Shown here: one piece after another, positions 10,715 through 23,065 of the stretch
Layout of the letters: every line of letters begins with the position of its first letter
Numbering within the stretch: position 1 is the stretch's first letter
Assembly (NCBI RefSeq): GCF_023898315.1
Contig: NC_064621.1
Location: 534,523,383 to 534,587,382, forward strand
Source: Schistocerca nitens
Lineage: Eukaryota > Arthropoda > Insecta > Orthoptera > Acrididae
DNA length: 64,000 nt
Direction: 5' to 3'
The notes under the pieces: model-generated
Told to the model about the DNA's origin: nothing
The model's database searches: none
What the model saw: the letters and a program-made list of their open reading frames with translations, nothing else
Translations under genes and position numbers: made by a program

Positions 10715-10910
10715 CAACCAACAAGGTTCGAAATAGTAATCCTGCTCAGAAAATCTCTCTCCATATCTTCACAACATACAGTTCCAAGACAAAAACATTT
10801 TAATCACTTGCTTAATAGCATGCCAGGCCCTTTTGAAACACAATATAGCAGCGATGCTGCAAGGCACGTATTTTACAAGACCTTGGTAGGCTTCCAGAGG
10901 CGAATGAAGT
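10715..10910 (-). mobile_element. short Tc1-like terminal fragment, partial duplicate
   Basis: About 190 bp related by eye to 11175-11355, with shared blocks such as AACAAGGTT, TTCAGAAAAT/CTCAGAAAAT, GCTTAATA, TTTTACAA and TTTCCAGAGG/CTTCCAGAGG. The second copy continues into a Tc1-like transposase, so this looks like a solo end fragment of the same family. Confidence 0.5.
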
Positions 10911-11149
10911 CACTTTTGTCTATGGTGAAGATAAGCTACCTTTTCACTGCACACTGAGCATTTACGGCTCTCGACAGGGGCAAAAATAAATAAATAAAAC
11001 CAATATTATGACTTCCCTCTATGCAAAAATGCCATCCTCAGTCACACTCAAGAGCTACTGAGATGCCTATCACACATTCAAGCATGTAGAGAATAAGTCA
11101 GTACACTAAAGGAATGTTTAGACAGTATCACTCTCAGAACATGGGTACG

Positions 11150-12310
11150 TGTTTTCCACCAGCTGAAGGTCCACTCAACAAGGTTTGAAAAAGTAATTCT
11201 ATTCAGAAAATTTCCCTTTGTATCTTCATAACACACAATGGTGAGCTAAACATGACCGCCTGCTTAATAATGTGTCAGTCCCGTTTGAAACAATATAGTA
11301 ATGATTCTGCATGGCATGCATTTTACAAATCCTTAGTGGTTTCCAGAGGTATATAACATTAAAGTTCAAGAAACTTCCACAAATTTTGTGGCAGTGGTTT
11401 GTAGGTGCAGAGCTTGTACCCGGTAGTGTCCCAGATGTTTTCCATTGAGTTCAGATCAGGCGAATGTGGTGGCCAAGCCATCAATATGAGACCACTATAA
11501 TACTCCTCGAACCATTGCAGCAAGATTCTGGCCTTGTGATGCAGGCAGTTATCCTGCTGGGAGATGCCATCAGTAATGGGGAGACATCGGGTATGAAGAA
11601 ATGAGATGGTATACAAGAATGTTCATGTAGTCCACAGCTGTCATGGTGGCTTTAATCAATACCACAAGTCCCATGTCAACAACCCAACTGAATGTTCTCC
11701 ATAGCTAAATACTGCCCCCATCTGCCTGCATCCAAGGCATGTAGTATATTTTGAGCAGCCATTCACTTGGACGATGGCGTATACACAAACGACGATCACC
11801 CTGCTGCAACAAGAAATGTGATTCATCCGACCAGGAAAAATGTTACCATTCATCCAAGCCCCAATCTTGATCACCCTATGTCCACAATAATCATTATTGA
11901 TTTTGCTGATAGGTCAGCATGAGAACATACAGGAGTCATTTGCCATGGAACCCCATGTTCAACAATGTGCGCTGAACTGTATTCTCTGAAAAATTACGGC
12001 CAGAACTAGCACTGTACTCTGTCAACAGGTCAGCCACAGATCACCACCTATCCTCCTTTGCACAGTGGGCAAGCCTCCAACCTCCCCATTCTGTGATGAC
12101 CCCGTGACAACATTGCCCACAACAGCGTTGCCCACGACAGAGTTGCCCACGACAGTGGATTTCCCCATTTGTGGCCTGTCTCGGCACCAGAACGATTCAT
12201 CCCCGCTCTGCTTAGGTACATACATTGCTTACCACATCACTTCACAACAGATGCCATTCAATCTCATCATGGATAGTGATGAAATTGTTTTGGCTTATCA
12301 TTGTATTCTT
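11150..12310 (-). mobile_element. Tc1-like DNA transposon remnant
   Basis: Reverse-strand frames show the C-terminal transposase block QQDNCLHHKARILLQWF then AWPPHSPDLNSMENIWD (11359-11616), and upstream in another frame SDESHFLLQQGDRRL with RPSEWLLKIYYM (about 11690-11850). These correspond to the DDE core of Tc1-like transposases: the D of the DESHF block and the second D/N in QQDN, then the PDL..ENIWD block. Frameshifts and stops abound. The right end near 12270-12310 (TTTTGGCTTATCATTGTA) looks like the terminal repeat, but I could not find a convincing left partner. Confidence 0.78.
12107..12155. repeat. 15-bp imperfect tandem repeat inside Tc1-like remnant
   Basis: Three copies of a unit close to GTTGCCCACGACAGA in a row. 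It replaces the N-terminal transposase coding text expected here. Confidence 0.75.
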
Positions 12311-14330
12311 CAAGTTTTATGCACAGTTGAATCTTTTCAAATGACTTTGTGCAGGCACTGCAGAATTCCTCAATGGGAGAGAGTATTCAGACACTTCATA
12401 GACTGAGTCAATTCTGATAACTTAAAACAATACTCAGGTGGTTTCTTTTCGTTTACTGAAGGAAGGTATGAATATCAGAGTTTCAAACCCCATCTTACAG
12501 ATGAGCAGAAACTCACATTAACAAAGTAAATCTGTCATGTCCTTTGGAAAAGACCTTCTCAGATTTGTCTAAAATGATTTAGGGAAACCATAGCAGACTT
12601 TTGTCTAGATGGCCAGTTGGGGAGTTTGAATTGCTGTCCTCCAGAATTGGAGATTAGGTGAATGAGTAAGTATCTGGATTAGGAAATACTCCAGAAATTG
12701 TAGCATTTTGGCTAAAATGCCAGCAGACGTTCTTCTACAGATGAACAAGTTTGCAAACAGGCCAACTTATGTCTGTCTGGTAATCTGAAGTAGTCATATT
12801 GAAGCATATGAATTTGCAGTTAGTATGAAACCTTGAATAATCATTGTAATATTTTATACAATTTCGTAAGAACTTTAAATTGGTGTTTCTCTTTTTTTTA
12901 TTTTTGTTTTTGGATATATTCCTTGTTTTTTGAACTTTTTTTGGATGAGTATAACTAGGGAAGTTTCAGATACATGAATACATCTTTGTTTCTAGCTCAA
13001 GTTCGTGCAAATAAGTTACAGGTATAGTTGTGGGAATTAAATGGTTCCCAATTTTACATACTCATTATTATTATCACCACAAACTACATTTGTAAATGAA
13101 ACTAACAACTAGCCCAACGAGGTCACATCTGACCAGTATGATCTTACATCTTTTAACCCCCAGTACAGACCCCATCCCTTCTTATCCACAGGCTGGCACA
13201 TCTCAAAACAATATGCCTTGTGTTCCTCAGTCAGATAATATTGTATCCAGACCACAAATCTTCATGAATTTAAGGTGCTCATGGATAATCTTAGCAATGA
13301 CTGCAACTCCAGTACCAAGAGTATAATGGAGTGTTGGTGGGAGCATTGGGTATCCCTTTCAGACATCCTCCAAACGTAAAACAATTTTTTCAGCCACTGT
13401 TGCTGAGCGCAAAGACAAACTTTTATTCTCAGGAGAACTAACCCCATGTTTATATCCATGAACCCAACTAAAACCCATAGCCATGACAGATGGAGAAAGC
13501 CTAAATATACCATAAACAATCTCATTCTGCACTCTGATCCACACAAAAATCATTTTTGAAACTGTAAAGATTTCTTTATAACTCCAAGACTGCGAGTGAT
13601 TGAATATCACATGGCACTACACAAGGAAGATATTTCCACAACATCTAATGATTGTATATTACTGAAACTAGCAGCAACAGATTAAACTGAATGTTGTAAC
13701 GGTGTGCCCTTCTCACAAGCGGAACACTTTCACAGTGGCCCTTGCAAATACAAGCACATACTGTACATATCAACTGCTCAGATAACGTTATCTTTCATAA
13801 TTTGTTTAGTTCATTTTTTGATAAGAAATCTCATTTTCAATGCTCTTTTGACCACAAAAAATTGCTATGTACAGCCAACTACATAATGGTGGTAAAAAAA
13901 TCCACATTCTCAGTGCTATCCTGTACAGCACACTCTCTCCAGTCCTTAAAGGGACAATGATGTTTGACTCAAATGGTTATTTCAAACTTAGACTGTCCGC
14001 ACACTGTCACTCTTTGGGAAGAAGGAATGCCAATACAGGAAGTTCCCCACCAAATCGATGCAGACTACAGAGATAACAACTTCACCTATACTTACATATA
14101 TACTGTGCAGCTTATGAAATTTCATGGCCATGGGTACTTTCCATTATTTCATGTATTAGGATTTTTTCTGTTCCATTCACATATGTAGAACAGGAAGGAT
14201 TACTGAATAAAATATTCTCGACTTCCAAGCTGTGTCATCTACAACCATGGGAATGACTAATTTAATGTCTCTTGTGTGCACATTATTTAGTCTCATCTTG
14301 TCTTCACAGCCTCTTCAGGAGTGATACTTA
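12310..14330. other. unassigned intronic stretch
   Basis: Several short overlapping frames occur around 13090-14190 on both strands, none with recognisable motifs or credible splice-bounded coding. Treated as decayed repeat or intron. Confidence 0.35.
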
Positions 14331-14339
14331 GGAGGCTAT

Positions 14340-16640
14340 AGCATATAACTCACTAAACATGTTGTAATTTTCGAAGTACATTTTCACAGAGCAGTTGGGT
14401 GTCTATCTACAAACATCTGCTAGTTCAAATTTTTTGACATTTCTGTGACATCCTGCTGCAGGTCAAAAATCCTGTCATCATTTGCACTGTTCTTATTTGC
14501 ATACATTCAATATCACTGTTAAAGCTATCCAGTATAGGATAAGGGCTTTTAGTAAGTCATGTGAGAGTCCTTTATAGACCAACTGCATTGTTTCTGCATC
14601 CTACCAATAAACTGTAATCTACCAAATCCTTTACCTAGGACTAAGCCCCTGTTACCATTCCATTTCATATTCCTATCAACAGTTACACTCACGTATTTGT
14701 ATGAGCTGACCAATTGCAATTTTGACACATAGATATTGAACCAATGGAGTACTATGTTTTTGTACTTTGTAAAATACACAAGTTATGTTCATACATTTCC
14801 TAACATTTAAAGCTAGTTTTCAGTCTTTGTACCACTATGAAATCTTGTCAAGATCTGACTGGATATTTGTGCATTTTTTTAAAAATCAGATAACTACAAA
14901 CTACAACTACTGGGGAAAGTCAAGGCTTGTTATTCATATTGTGTGCTATGTCATTAATATACAACAAGAGTCCCAACACACTTCCCTGGGATATGCCTGA
15001 AGTTACTTCTATGTCAGCTAATGACTCTCCATCCGAGATGGCCTGCCATGTCCTCTCAATCGAAAATTCTCAATTCTGTCACAAATTTACATTGATATAT
15101 CATATGCCCATTCTTTTATTAATAACCAACAGTGAGATACTCAGTAAAATACTTTTCAAAAGTCCAGAAGTACTGCATCCACCTGATTCCCTTGATCCAC
15201 GGCTTTCTGGACATTATACGAGAAAAGTATAAATTGGGTTTTGTATGTTTAAAGTTTTTGGAATCAAGAAAGTCATTCTGTTCAAGATACTGCTTTATGT
15301 CTCATCTCAGGATGTGTTCTATGATTCTACAACATATGGATATCAACGATATAGGCTGACAGTTTTGTGGGTCACTTCTGCAACCCTTCTTGTTGATACG
15401 TGTGACCCACCACTAGGCATAGATTTTTTTTCACAGAATCTATAGCACATTATGTTTAAAAGAGGGGCTAATTCAGTCACAAATTCTGTATATAATGTGA
15501 TATGGATTCCATCAACCATGGGGCACGGTTCAACTTCAGCGATTTTAGTTGCTTCTCAACACTACTGACACTAGTATCCATTTCATTAATATTTGGAGTA
15601 GTGCAAGGATTAAACTGTAGCAGTACTCATGAATCATGCTAAATAAAGGAACATTTGAAAATTAAGTTCAGAATTTGTGCTTTTTCTTTGCTTGCCATTT
15701 CATTTCTTGTATCATGTGGCACTGACACCATCACCAAAAGAGAAATTTGTTTAAATGCATCAATCTTTTAGAAGATTAAAGAACAAAGTTTTTAAACTTC
15801 TTATCTGTTTACTTGATCAACAATGCCAAAAGGTAGTGGATGCATTGAGAACTATGGATAATTCAAGTCTGCTCTCAACATAACTGCATGAGTGGGGAAT
15901 ATACACACTAGCAACCTCAGGTTATCTACAGACTTCTTCTTTACGTCTGGGGTGAGTGGTGGTAGACAGAAGGACACCATTATAAGTTTACACTAACCCT
16001 TGATACTGAGTCTTGGCTCAACAATCCTGTATGCAGTTTCAATTTCAATCAGTGAATATGAGCTTCTTGTCTATTGCGACAAATATGCCACCTTCATTTA
16101 CTTATTAACCTTTCCTTTCAATGCACATTTACTTCTGAAGTCTCACTGCTATCAAATTCAGATTTTAGCCGGCTTTCTGTACCTAGTATTACGTGGCATC
16201 CATTGCTTTTTAGGAGTGTTTCAAACTCTGGGGTGTTGTTACGAATGCTTTGGCAGATCATCATTAGGTTTTCAACAATACCTTCTGTGAGCAGTACTTC
16301 TGTGGATCTTACACTATTATTCCAGTGTCTTGTAATAATCTGGACTGGATTGAGAGTAGACTAATCCTTTTTTCTTTAAAAAAAGAAAAAAAACAGAAAC
16401 CAACAACGACAAACTGTACACATCCCACACATAGATAGATAACTGATTAACAGATTCTGATGCACAACACATGCCCAACCCATTTAGGGGGACCCTAAAG
16501 GCCTCAGCCCTATGAGCCAATTCAATGAAGTCATAGCCTTGCTTGTTGAAGAATCATCAAAGTCTCTGGTTGAAGACTTCCGCTTGACTCAGAACCAGTG
16601 GGCACGATAAGTTCTGGCACAGTGCTGCAGGTAGTGGACT
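14340..16640 (-). mobile_element. strongly eroded CR1-like LINE
   Basis: In reverse-strand order: an ORF1 vestige FRVPLNGLGMCCASE near 16440-16500 (compare CRVPLNRSAMHYTPE in the copy at 40 kb); endonuclease text CHVILGTESRLKSEFDSSE near 16140-16190; RT entry VEKQLKSLKLNRAP near 15540-15580; RT middle region through 14930-15450; and the C-terminal block MKWNGNRGLVLGKGFGRLQF near 14640-14690. Same layout as the 36.9-40.5 kb CR1, but with many stops and indels, so much older. Confidence 0.72.
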
Positions 16641-18050
16641 GTTAAAGCTCCATGGGGAAGGCTGGCCTTCTCAAACTTCTCTGCCAATTACTGGAATGAT
16701 CTAACTACAACTTCAGAATGCAGACAACAGGCTTTATTCATTTCAACGTACACCACAACTTGCAGCTGGTTATACCTTGTTCCCTCAGTGTTTGCTGGAA
16801 CAGCCCCTTTAACAAGTTAAATAACATCCTAAGCATACACACTAAAAGGTGACTGTGTTTCCCCTTGTTTCATTTCCCAAAGGGATACCATTATTCGCCA
16901 TACATTTAAACTGCCAGTGATTAACAGATGCCTATACTTTTGCACCTGCTTCCCTCTGACATGTGACAGCAACCTTCCACACAGGTGAAGTACCTCCCAC
17001 TGGCTTAGTTTAAATTTCAGTATGAGACAGAACCATATACTTCTTGGTAAGAAGAAGAACATAATTCTTTGATTTCTCCCTTACCCTTGCTTCCCTGTAC
17101 AAGATCCCAAGATGTACCACTCACTCATCACTTGCAATCTAGTTGCCAAGTAGTGACAGGTCCTGTATTTCCTAGGGAGGAGTTGTATCCAAAGGAGGGC
17201 ACAGTACTAGAGTTATGTTTGCCATATCTGATATGTCACTCTTGGTAGTCTGCCGAGCACGCCCACTCACAAAAGCCCATTCACTTGACGGTTTTCAGTT
17301 GGTTAAGAATGGCAACTGACATGTTCTATGCCTCAAAACATCATTTGAATTGGGTCTGCATTCTGACTGTATTTTTGAACAATAAGTAACTACAGCCAAA
17401 CATGGAATTAACCTCACTAACTCTCTTCATATTCAGGATCTGTTACACTGCAAGCATTACAAGTTCCCAAAAATTTACTTTTAATAAAGAAAATAAACAC
17501 CACAGGGCTAATTGCCTGAATGTCGATACTACTATAAAAATTTTAAGATAGCATAATAATGTAGTTTGCAACTATAGCCCGATTCATACATGGCGGCGGT
17601 CCATGCAGGTTGAGGTATGAACAGGAATTTTACTGTTGCTGTTTTCAATTCACAGTTGCAGTACATGCATGGAGGGACCTTGTGCTTGAAGAAAGCAAGT
17701 ATCCTGCAAATTACCTCACTTGCTTGCTTGTATAGAATTTGTCACTTGCCACCGTCATCATCCATGACAACTTGCAACAAATGGGATAAAAATTCGCTAA
17801 ATAACTCACTATGATCACATTTAATGCTTGCACTGGCTAAGTGTTTACAGCATAGCGCTCGGAACACTACCAAATGCTCACTGGCTTTCAGAGAATGCAA
17901 GACTTCGGATGAGCAGAATGAGCCTAAACTCTACTGTCATTGTTCAGGACTCTTAACTATAATAATGTTGTATGAATATTGCATGGTACTCAAAAGATTT
18001 GAAGACTTGCTCACAGATAACCCAGTGCATTAATGTGTCACTTCCAGAAT
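16640..18050. other. unassigned intronic stretch
   Basis: No recognisable coding or repeat family; short frames only. Confidence 0.35.
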
Positions 18051-18054
18051 TTGA

Positions 18055-18394
18055 GATGGCATGGCAGCCCCAGGTCAAATCTGCCCAGTGGATTAACAAC
18101 ATGGGTTGGTGTGCCAGCCAGCCTGGATGTGGTTTTTAGGCAGTTTCCCCACATCCAACTAGGTAAATACTGGTCCAGTTCTCACATCACACATCAGATA
18201 TTTGATGCACAAACATTTCGAAAACTTCTTTGTACTTTAAGATGTGCTTTATTCTAGACACAGACTGATAGCATCCAGGAATTCTGTCCCAGGAAGAAGA
18301 GGTAGCATCAGGAAGAGCATCCAGCTACTCACTGTCAGTAACATTGATTCAGTAACTATTACAATGTCCACCCCGTAGTCGAATGGGACAAGGC

Positions 18395-18437
<43 letters not shown>
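18055..18437 (+). mobile_element. short interspersed repeat with (GAT)n tail
   Basis: Higher-GC segment starting TTGAGATGGCATGGCAGCC and ending GTCGAATGGGACAAGGC followed directly by about 14 GAT units (18395-18437). A unique body ending in a triplet tail is the usual form of a SINE or a LINE 3' end. It resembles by memory an insect RTE/SINE 3' end; family name not certain. Confidence 0.55.
18395..18437. repeat. (GAT)n microsatellite
   Basis: About 14 perfect GAT units, probably the 3' tail of the preceding retroelement. Confidence 0.95.
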
Positions 18438-18829
18438 CTATCATGTGATGATGACGAGGAAGAGGAAAACTCATAAACATTTGAAAATAAACAATTTATT
18501 GTCATACACACCTAACGGAGAAACAAATGATAAATATTCACACACATTGTCCCACTCATACACAAAGGAAAACAAGAAGTTGGCTTAAACAAGTTAATAA
18601 ATGTGTGAATTTCACATTTTTTGTAATTAGCCAATTTACTGACAACTTCTACACTAGCATGGCAAAGATGAAGACTGTAGCATCGATTTGTCCCACAGAA
18701 AATATCGCAAATCATGGAGCATAACAAAGCATGTCTCCCGATTGAAAAATATTTAAGATCTGCATTACAGTGGTCACCCACACTCAACAACACCAGCTCA
18801 TAACTATTACATACAAACCATGAGTTGCC

Positions 18830-19530
18830 TTTCTGAAGGCAACCAAGAGGGTTTTGCTAACACAGACAATACGCAATCGTCCCCACAGGATCAGTCTCAC
18901 ATCTAGGCATCCATTGTGAACAACAGAACATACCCTGAAACATTGTGGTGTGTGAAGAAACTAGGTCAGGAAACAATGAGGCTGGAACCTGGATCAATGG
19001 CATTATTCTCCATTAACTAGTGGGTGCACCTTTTTTATTAACACCTGGTAATCGCTGTTGATGAGTGTCGAGATGGCCATGTACTAATGCATGTCTCAAC
19101 TGTGCATTCCAACAGGTTCAGCAGGGAGCTGGGTGTGCAATCTGTCATGTTTTGGGCTGTTATCATATAAAGATGGCAGTCATCTCTCATCACTCTCCAC
19201 AGTAATTTAAGGCTAAGCAGTATTGGGACAAGATCCTCCAATTCAATTTCCCACCCTAAAGTCAACAGTTTGGTGATGGGTTAGTCTTTTCAGATGATAA
19301 TGCACAAGCATACCATGCCCATCTCAAGAACACCCTCTGCCACAATGAAGGAATCAACCAAATGGAATGATCTGTGATGTCTACAGAGATGAACCCAAAT
19401 GAAGTCACTTGTTAAACAGTGGGACACAGTTGAGTGGCAATGTCTTTATCAGTCACTGCACAGCACGTCAAGAACAATTCAAGACTGTTGAAATGCATGA
19501 AGTTAACAAACATAGTACTGAATGTTAAGC
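18830..19530 (+). mobile_element. Tc1-like transposase remnant
   Basis: Broken plus-strand frames: GVQSVMFWAVI near 19128-19160, SLITLHSNLRLSSIG near 19180-19220, a QDDNAQAYHAHL-like block near 19285-19320 in a shifted frame, and MNPNEV...WDTV near 19390-19430. The order (G.VM.W..I, LIT...., QDNA..H, NP.E..W) is that of Tc1 transposases. Heavily mutated; ends not defined. Confidence 0.6.
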
Positions 19531-22500
19531 AGCATTAGATTTAGATTTCACTGATGTGGAAAGATGTACAACTTCGAAGAGACTTCCTTTAATTATTGTT
19601 GTTATTTTGGTTTTGTTTGACAATAAATTTTTTTCCCTCTTTATTCCCAAAGGCTTAGTCTTATTTCTTGCCACCCTTGACTCTAAGCTCACAGGTATTC
19701 GCAAATATGATTGCGGTGCAAAACATTTTTTTAGCCATTTACAAAAGTTAGTTATGGAGAGGTAGAGAAACAAGCAAACAAGACAACTAAAAAGGAACAG
19801 TAGTGGCTTTCTGGCTGACTTACTATCGCTTTAACTCCGAATAGAGTATAGTTAATGGCTACTACTATACTTATCCTAAAACTATGAATGATACAGATCT
19901 GTCATATTTCTATGAGGATTAGTGGTAACAACCAAGACACTAGCAATATTAGCATTATTGCAGAAGTAATAAAAATTTCAGGTATCAAAAGCATTGATAC
20001 AGAACAAGCTGTGCCTCCACATTAGATACACAACTATAATAAATCAAGCATTACACTTGATTCTTTCAAAAAAGAAAATATAAATTTTGTAGGATCTTCA
20101 GTTACTATCGAGATGGCTCCACTATCCTGTTCCCAAGGAGGAATGGGTGCCATGTCTAAGGCCGATTGCCAACTACTTCTGCAACCAGACATATACCCAC
20201 AGCCAGTGAGTCACCAGGCTCCAGTTGTCCGCCAGAACCAATCTGAACAACTGCCAGCCTGTACTGGCAGGTACATGCACACACATTTCTAAACTTTCAA
20301 GACCATGATCAAAACATGCTGGCTTGCTATCCATGGTATCTGCTGCATCCTCACTGCAGCAGTGTGCACCTCAGTGACCATGGTGCTGCAAGCAAGTCAC
20401 ATGCTCTATGCTGATATTCATCCGCCTTCCTATTTAACACAGCTTAAGACTAGCAGTAGTCCTCCTTACACTCCAGGTTTTATGCAGGCCGCACTAAGCA
20501 GCTCATCCTGCAGAGCACACCCTGAGCTTCCTTAGTTAGTCGATCCGTGTCAAACCAAACACCACCCAGGATTTGGATTTCAGCAAAGTTACTTGCCAAG
20601 TGTTATCTCGCCTAGTAACTCACTAAAGAACTGGATGGTTGTTGGGATTACTGATTACATGGTTATTTGTAATAAGACTATAGTTACTAAATAAATATAA
20701 CAATGGTGGTGAATCTGTTAAGAAAGGCGGAAGTCACAACTACAACTAAAGAGTTGTTCAGAATGGCATTTAACATTTATTTACTCTTTGGCAATTCTTA
20801 AAGTACCAATCAGGGATAAAATAAACATTTGAAAATAAGTTAATATTTTTTCTCTTTGACCCATTTTCGATAACACATATGGGATTTTGAACTCAGGAAT
20901 GTGCATGTACTACAACTCCAAGGATATTTTAACAAACAAACAGATAAACAACTTTTTAACGAGGAACAGAAAAACATCATATAGAGGAAACCTACCCTCC
21001 AATAAACTAGATTATTGTCTGAAGGAATCTACACAACACTGTTCTACAATCCCATGTTGAAGCCATGTGATACATGATCGTCAATGAAAAAACAGCAACA
21101 AACAAAAAATTATACAACATCCACGTCAGCACAACTTTCACACACAGATGTAGATGTAGTCTCATTAATGCACTAATTCACATATTAATCTGTGGAGCAG
21201 CATCCGAGATCTGAAGGTGACTTGTGAACATAAATCGCACAACCCCAAATTGTACTGACATAAAACAACTGGTAAGGCCGCAAAAGCTGCAATACCCATG
21301 GTCGAAGAACAAATCATTAGTTTGGAAGATTGGACATAAGGTGTAACAGAACTGCTCAATGCACCTCTTTTTGTTGGCATGTATTTGAGAAACTGAAACA
21401 AAATATTTCACAACACGACCCGAAGAGATCAAAATTGGAATTCTGCATTTATTATAATTTTACTGTTATAACCAAGATAATAACACATTTTATATACAGA
21501 AATAAAACACAAAGTTGACATAAGATTAATTACTTTATGAGACACACAATGATTTTTTATACATTTTAGTCGTTTTCATATTTAAATTTTTAAATATATG
21601 TGGTTTGAATTATTTAAATTATGCTTTTGATTATTGTTTCCATGAAAGGTAAATTAATAGCGATATGTTTTCCTTCATGAAATATTAACTGAATTTAAGC
21701 CTTGGTTATACTCATTCTATCAACAGTATACACATTTCTTTGTACTGAAATTGTCATCTCTGTTCTTGTCAACAAGGCGTGCATGTAAGTTTTTGGTGTA
21801 GTAAGTTAGTTGTACCAGAGTTGCTCTTGCAGGTCGTAAGTCATCAGTTGCAGTAGAGAGTTGGAAGGACTGTGTTAAAATGCTAAGGGGTTAGTAAATG
21901 TGTTTTGAATAAAGTACACAATCCTGCAGCATCTTATTATTTATTTAATGTATGGACAGAATACCTAACATCTTGATCATAGCCATTGCAGAAAGGAATC
22001 GACCAATGACAAGGCAGTGGTCCAATCTGACATGTCAAAACTTACCCTGAAATTTTTCATGCAGGAAGAATACACTGAAAGAAATGACATGTCAAAATTT
22101 TAGTTGCTAAGACAAACTGCAAGTATTAAAAAAAGTTACAGTTACTCATTTCTGCTGCATGAAGAACTACTTGCACATCAGTTTGTACAGCCCTTCCTGC
22201 CAGTGCATGGCTCGACAAGTAAGCAGACACAGCCATGAGAAGAGTCCAAAGTGCACACATATGAAGTTTAAGCACTTAAATCATACCAAAAATGACTTAA
22301 ATCATAATTTTTTTAATAACTTGTAGTTCATATTGACAGCTGTTGCAGAATGTGGTTGTTACACAAATGACTTGCAGAAGAAATAACATCAAGGCAGTAT
22401 ATGATGTTACATTATATGTGACTTCCATCAGTCGGGACTTTAATTTGTTGACATTAAATATTTTACAACAATTCCTGTAGCACAGTTCTTATGATAATTT

Positions 22501-22690
22501 TTTAGTAATGTATACTTTGAAAACAATGAAACAGTACATTGTCTATTCCCAGTATTCATCACAAAAATACTGAGTGTCAACTGGATGACAAAAACAAAAC
22601 ATTTTCCTTACACCATACACACACCTACTAAAAGAAAAATTAAAGCTTCAGGCACTTCACAGTAATTAGTAGTTTTATTTTGACGGAACT
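19530..22690. other. unassigned intronic stretch
   Basis: No recognisable gene. A GC-richer patch at 20100-20560 has short frames without motifs. The reverse-strand frame at 21165-21432 is open but has no homology I can name and no clear splice sites. The part 21500-22690 is AT-rich. Confidence 0.35.
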
Positions 22691-22699
22691 GGAATGGAG

Positions 22700-23065
22700 T
22701 AAGAAGTGGTCATCACAGTTGTTGTGCATACTGTGTGGCATACCAGACATACATTACCAAATTTGTAAAATGCAGTGATACAAACTGACAATGCAGAAAT
22801 GACTGAAGTTTAATAATGCCATTCCACAGATAAACCTGAAACAACAAGGAGCTGCCCGAAATTATACAGTCTGATAAGTTTCTGAAAATGCTTTCACACT
22901 GCCGAAAAACTTTTTTATCCACAGGGTGAATCACACTATTAATTCCATGTGGAATCAGAATTATATCTATTTGTCATCCTCCTAATGACAGAAGTCTCAT
23001 GTCCTGGCCAAAAGTCCAACAAAAGCAGTGCATTATTTTCAGCAAATTCTAAGATGACGTTTCAA
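22700..23065 (-). mobile_element. possible DDE (pogo/Tigger-like) transposase C-terminal remnant
   Basis: Reverse-strand text NALLLLDFWPGHETS (about 23000-23045, a D-x-x-x-GH block) is followed after stops and a frame change by IILIPHGINSVIHPVDKKVF, then SIFRNLSD and NGIIKLQSFLHCQF. The sequence [LLLLD..PGH]-[I..IP......P.D..VFR] resembles the second and third catalytic regions of DDE_1 transposases. The third acidic residue is not certain. Could be another DDE family. Confidence 0.42.

Noticed and set aside
12107..12155. CRISPR-like short repeats
   Set aside because: Direct tandem copies with no spacers in a eukaryotic transposon remnant.
18512..18793. 93-residue reverse-strand Cys-rich frame
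   Set aside because: Open but without recognisable domain or splice support.
21165..21432. Overlapping reverse-strand frames of 78 and 84 residues
   Set aside because: No motif, splice sites or repeat context that would support coding.
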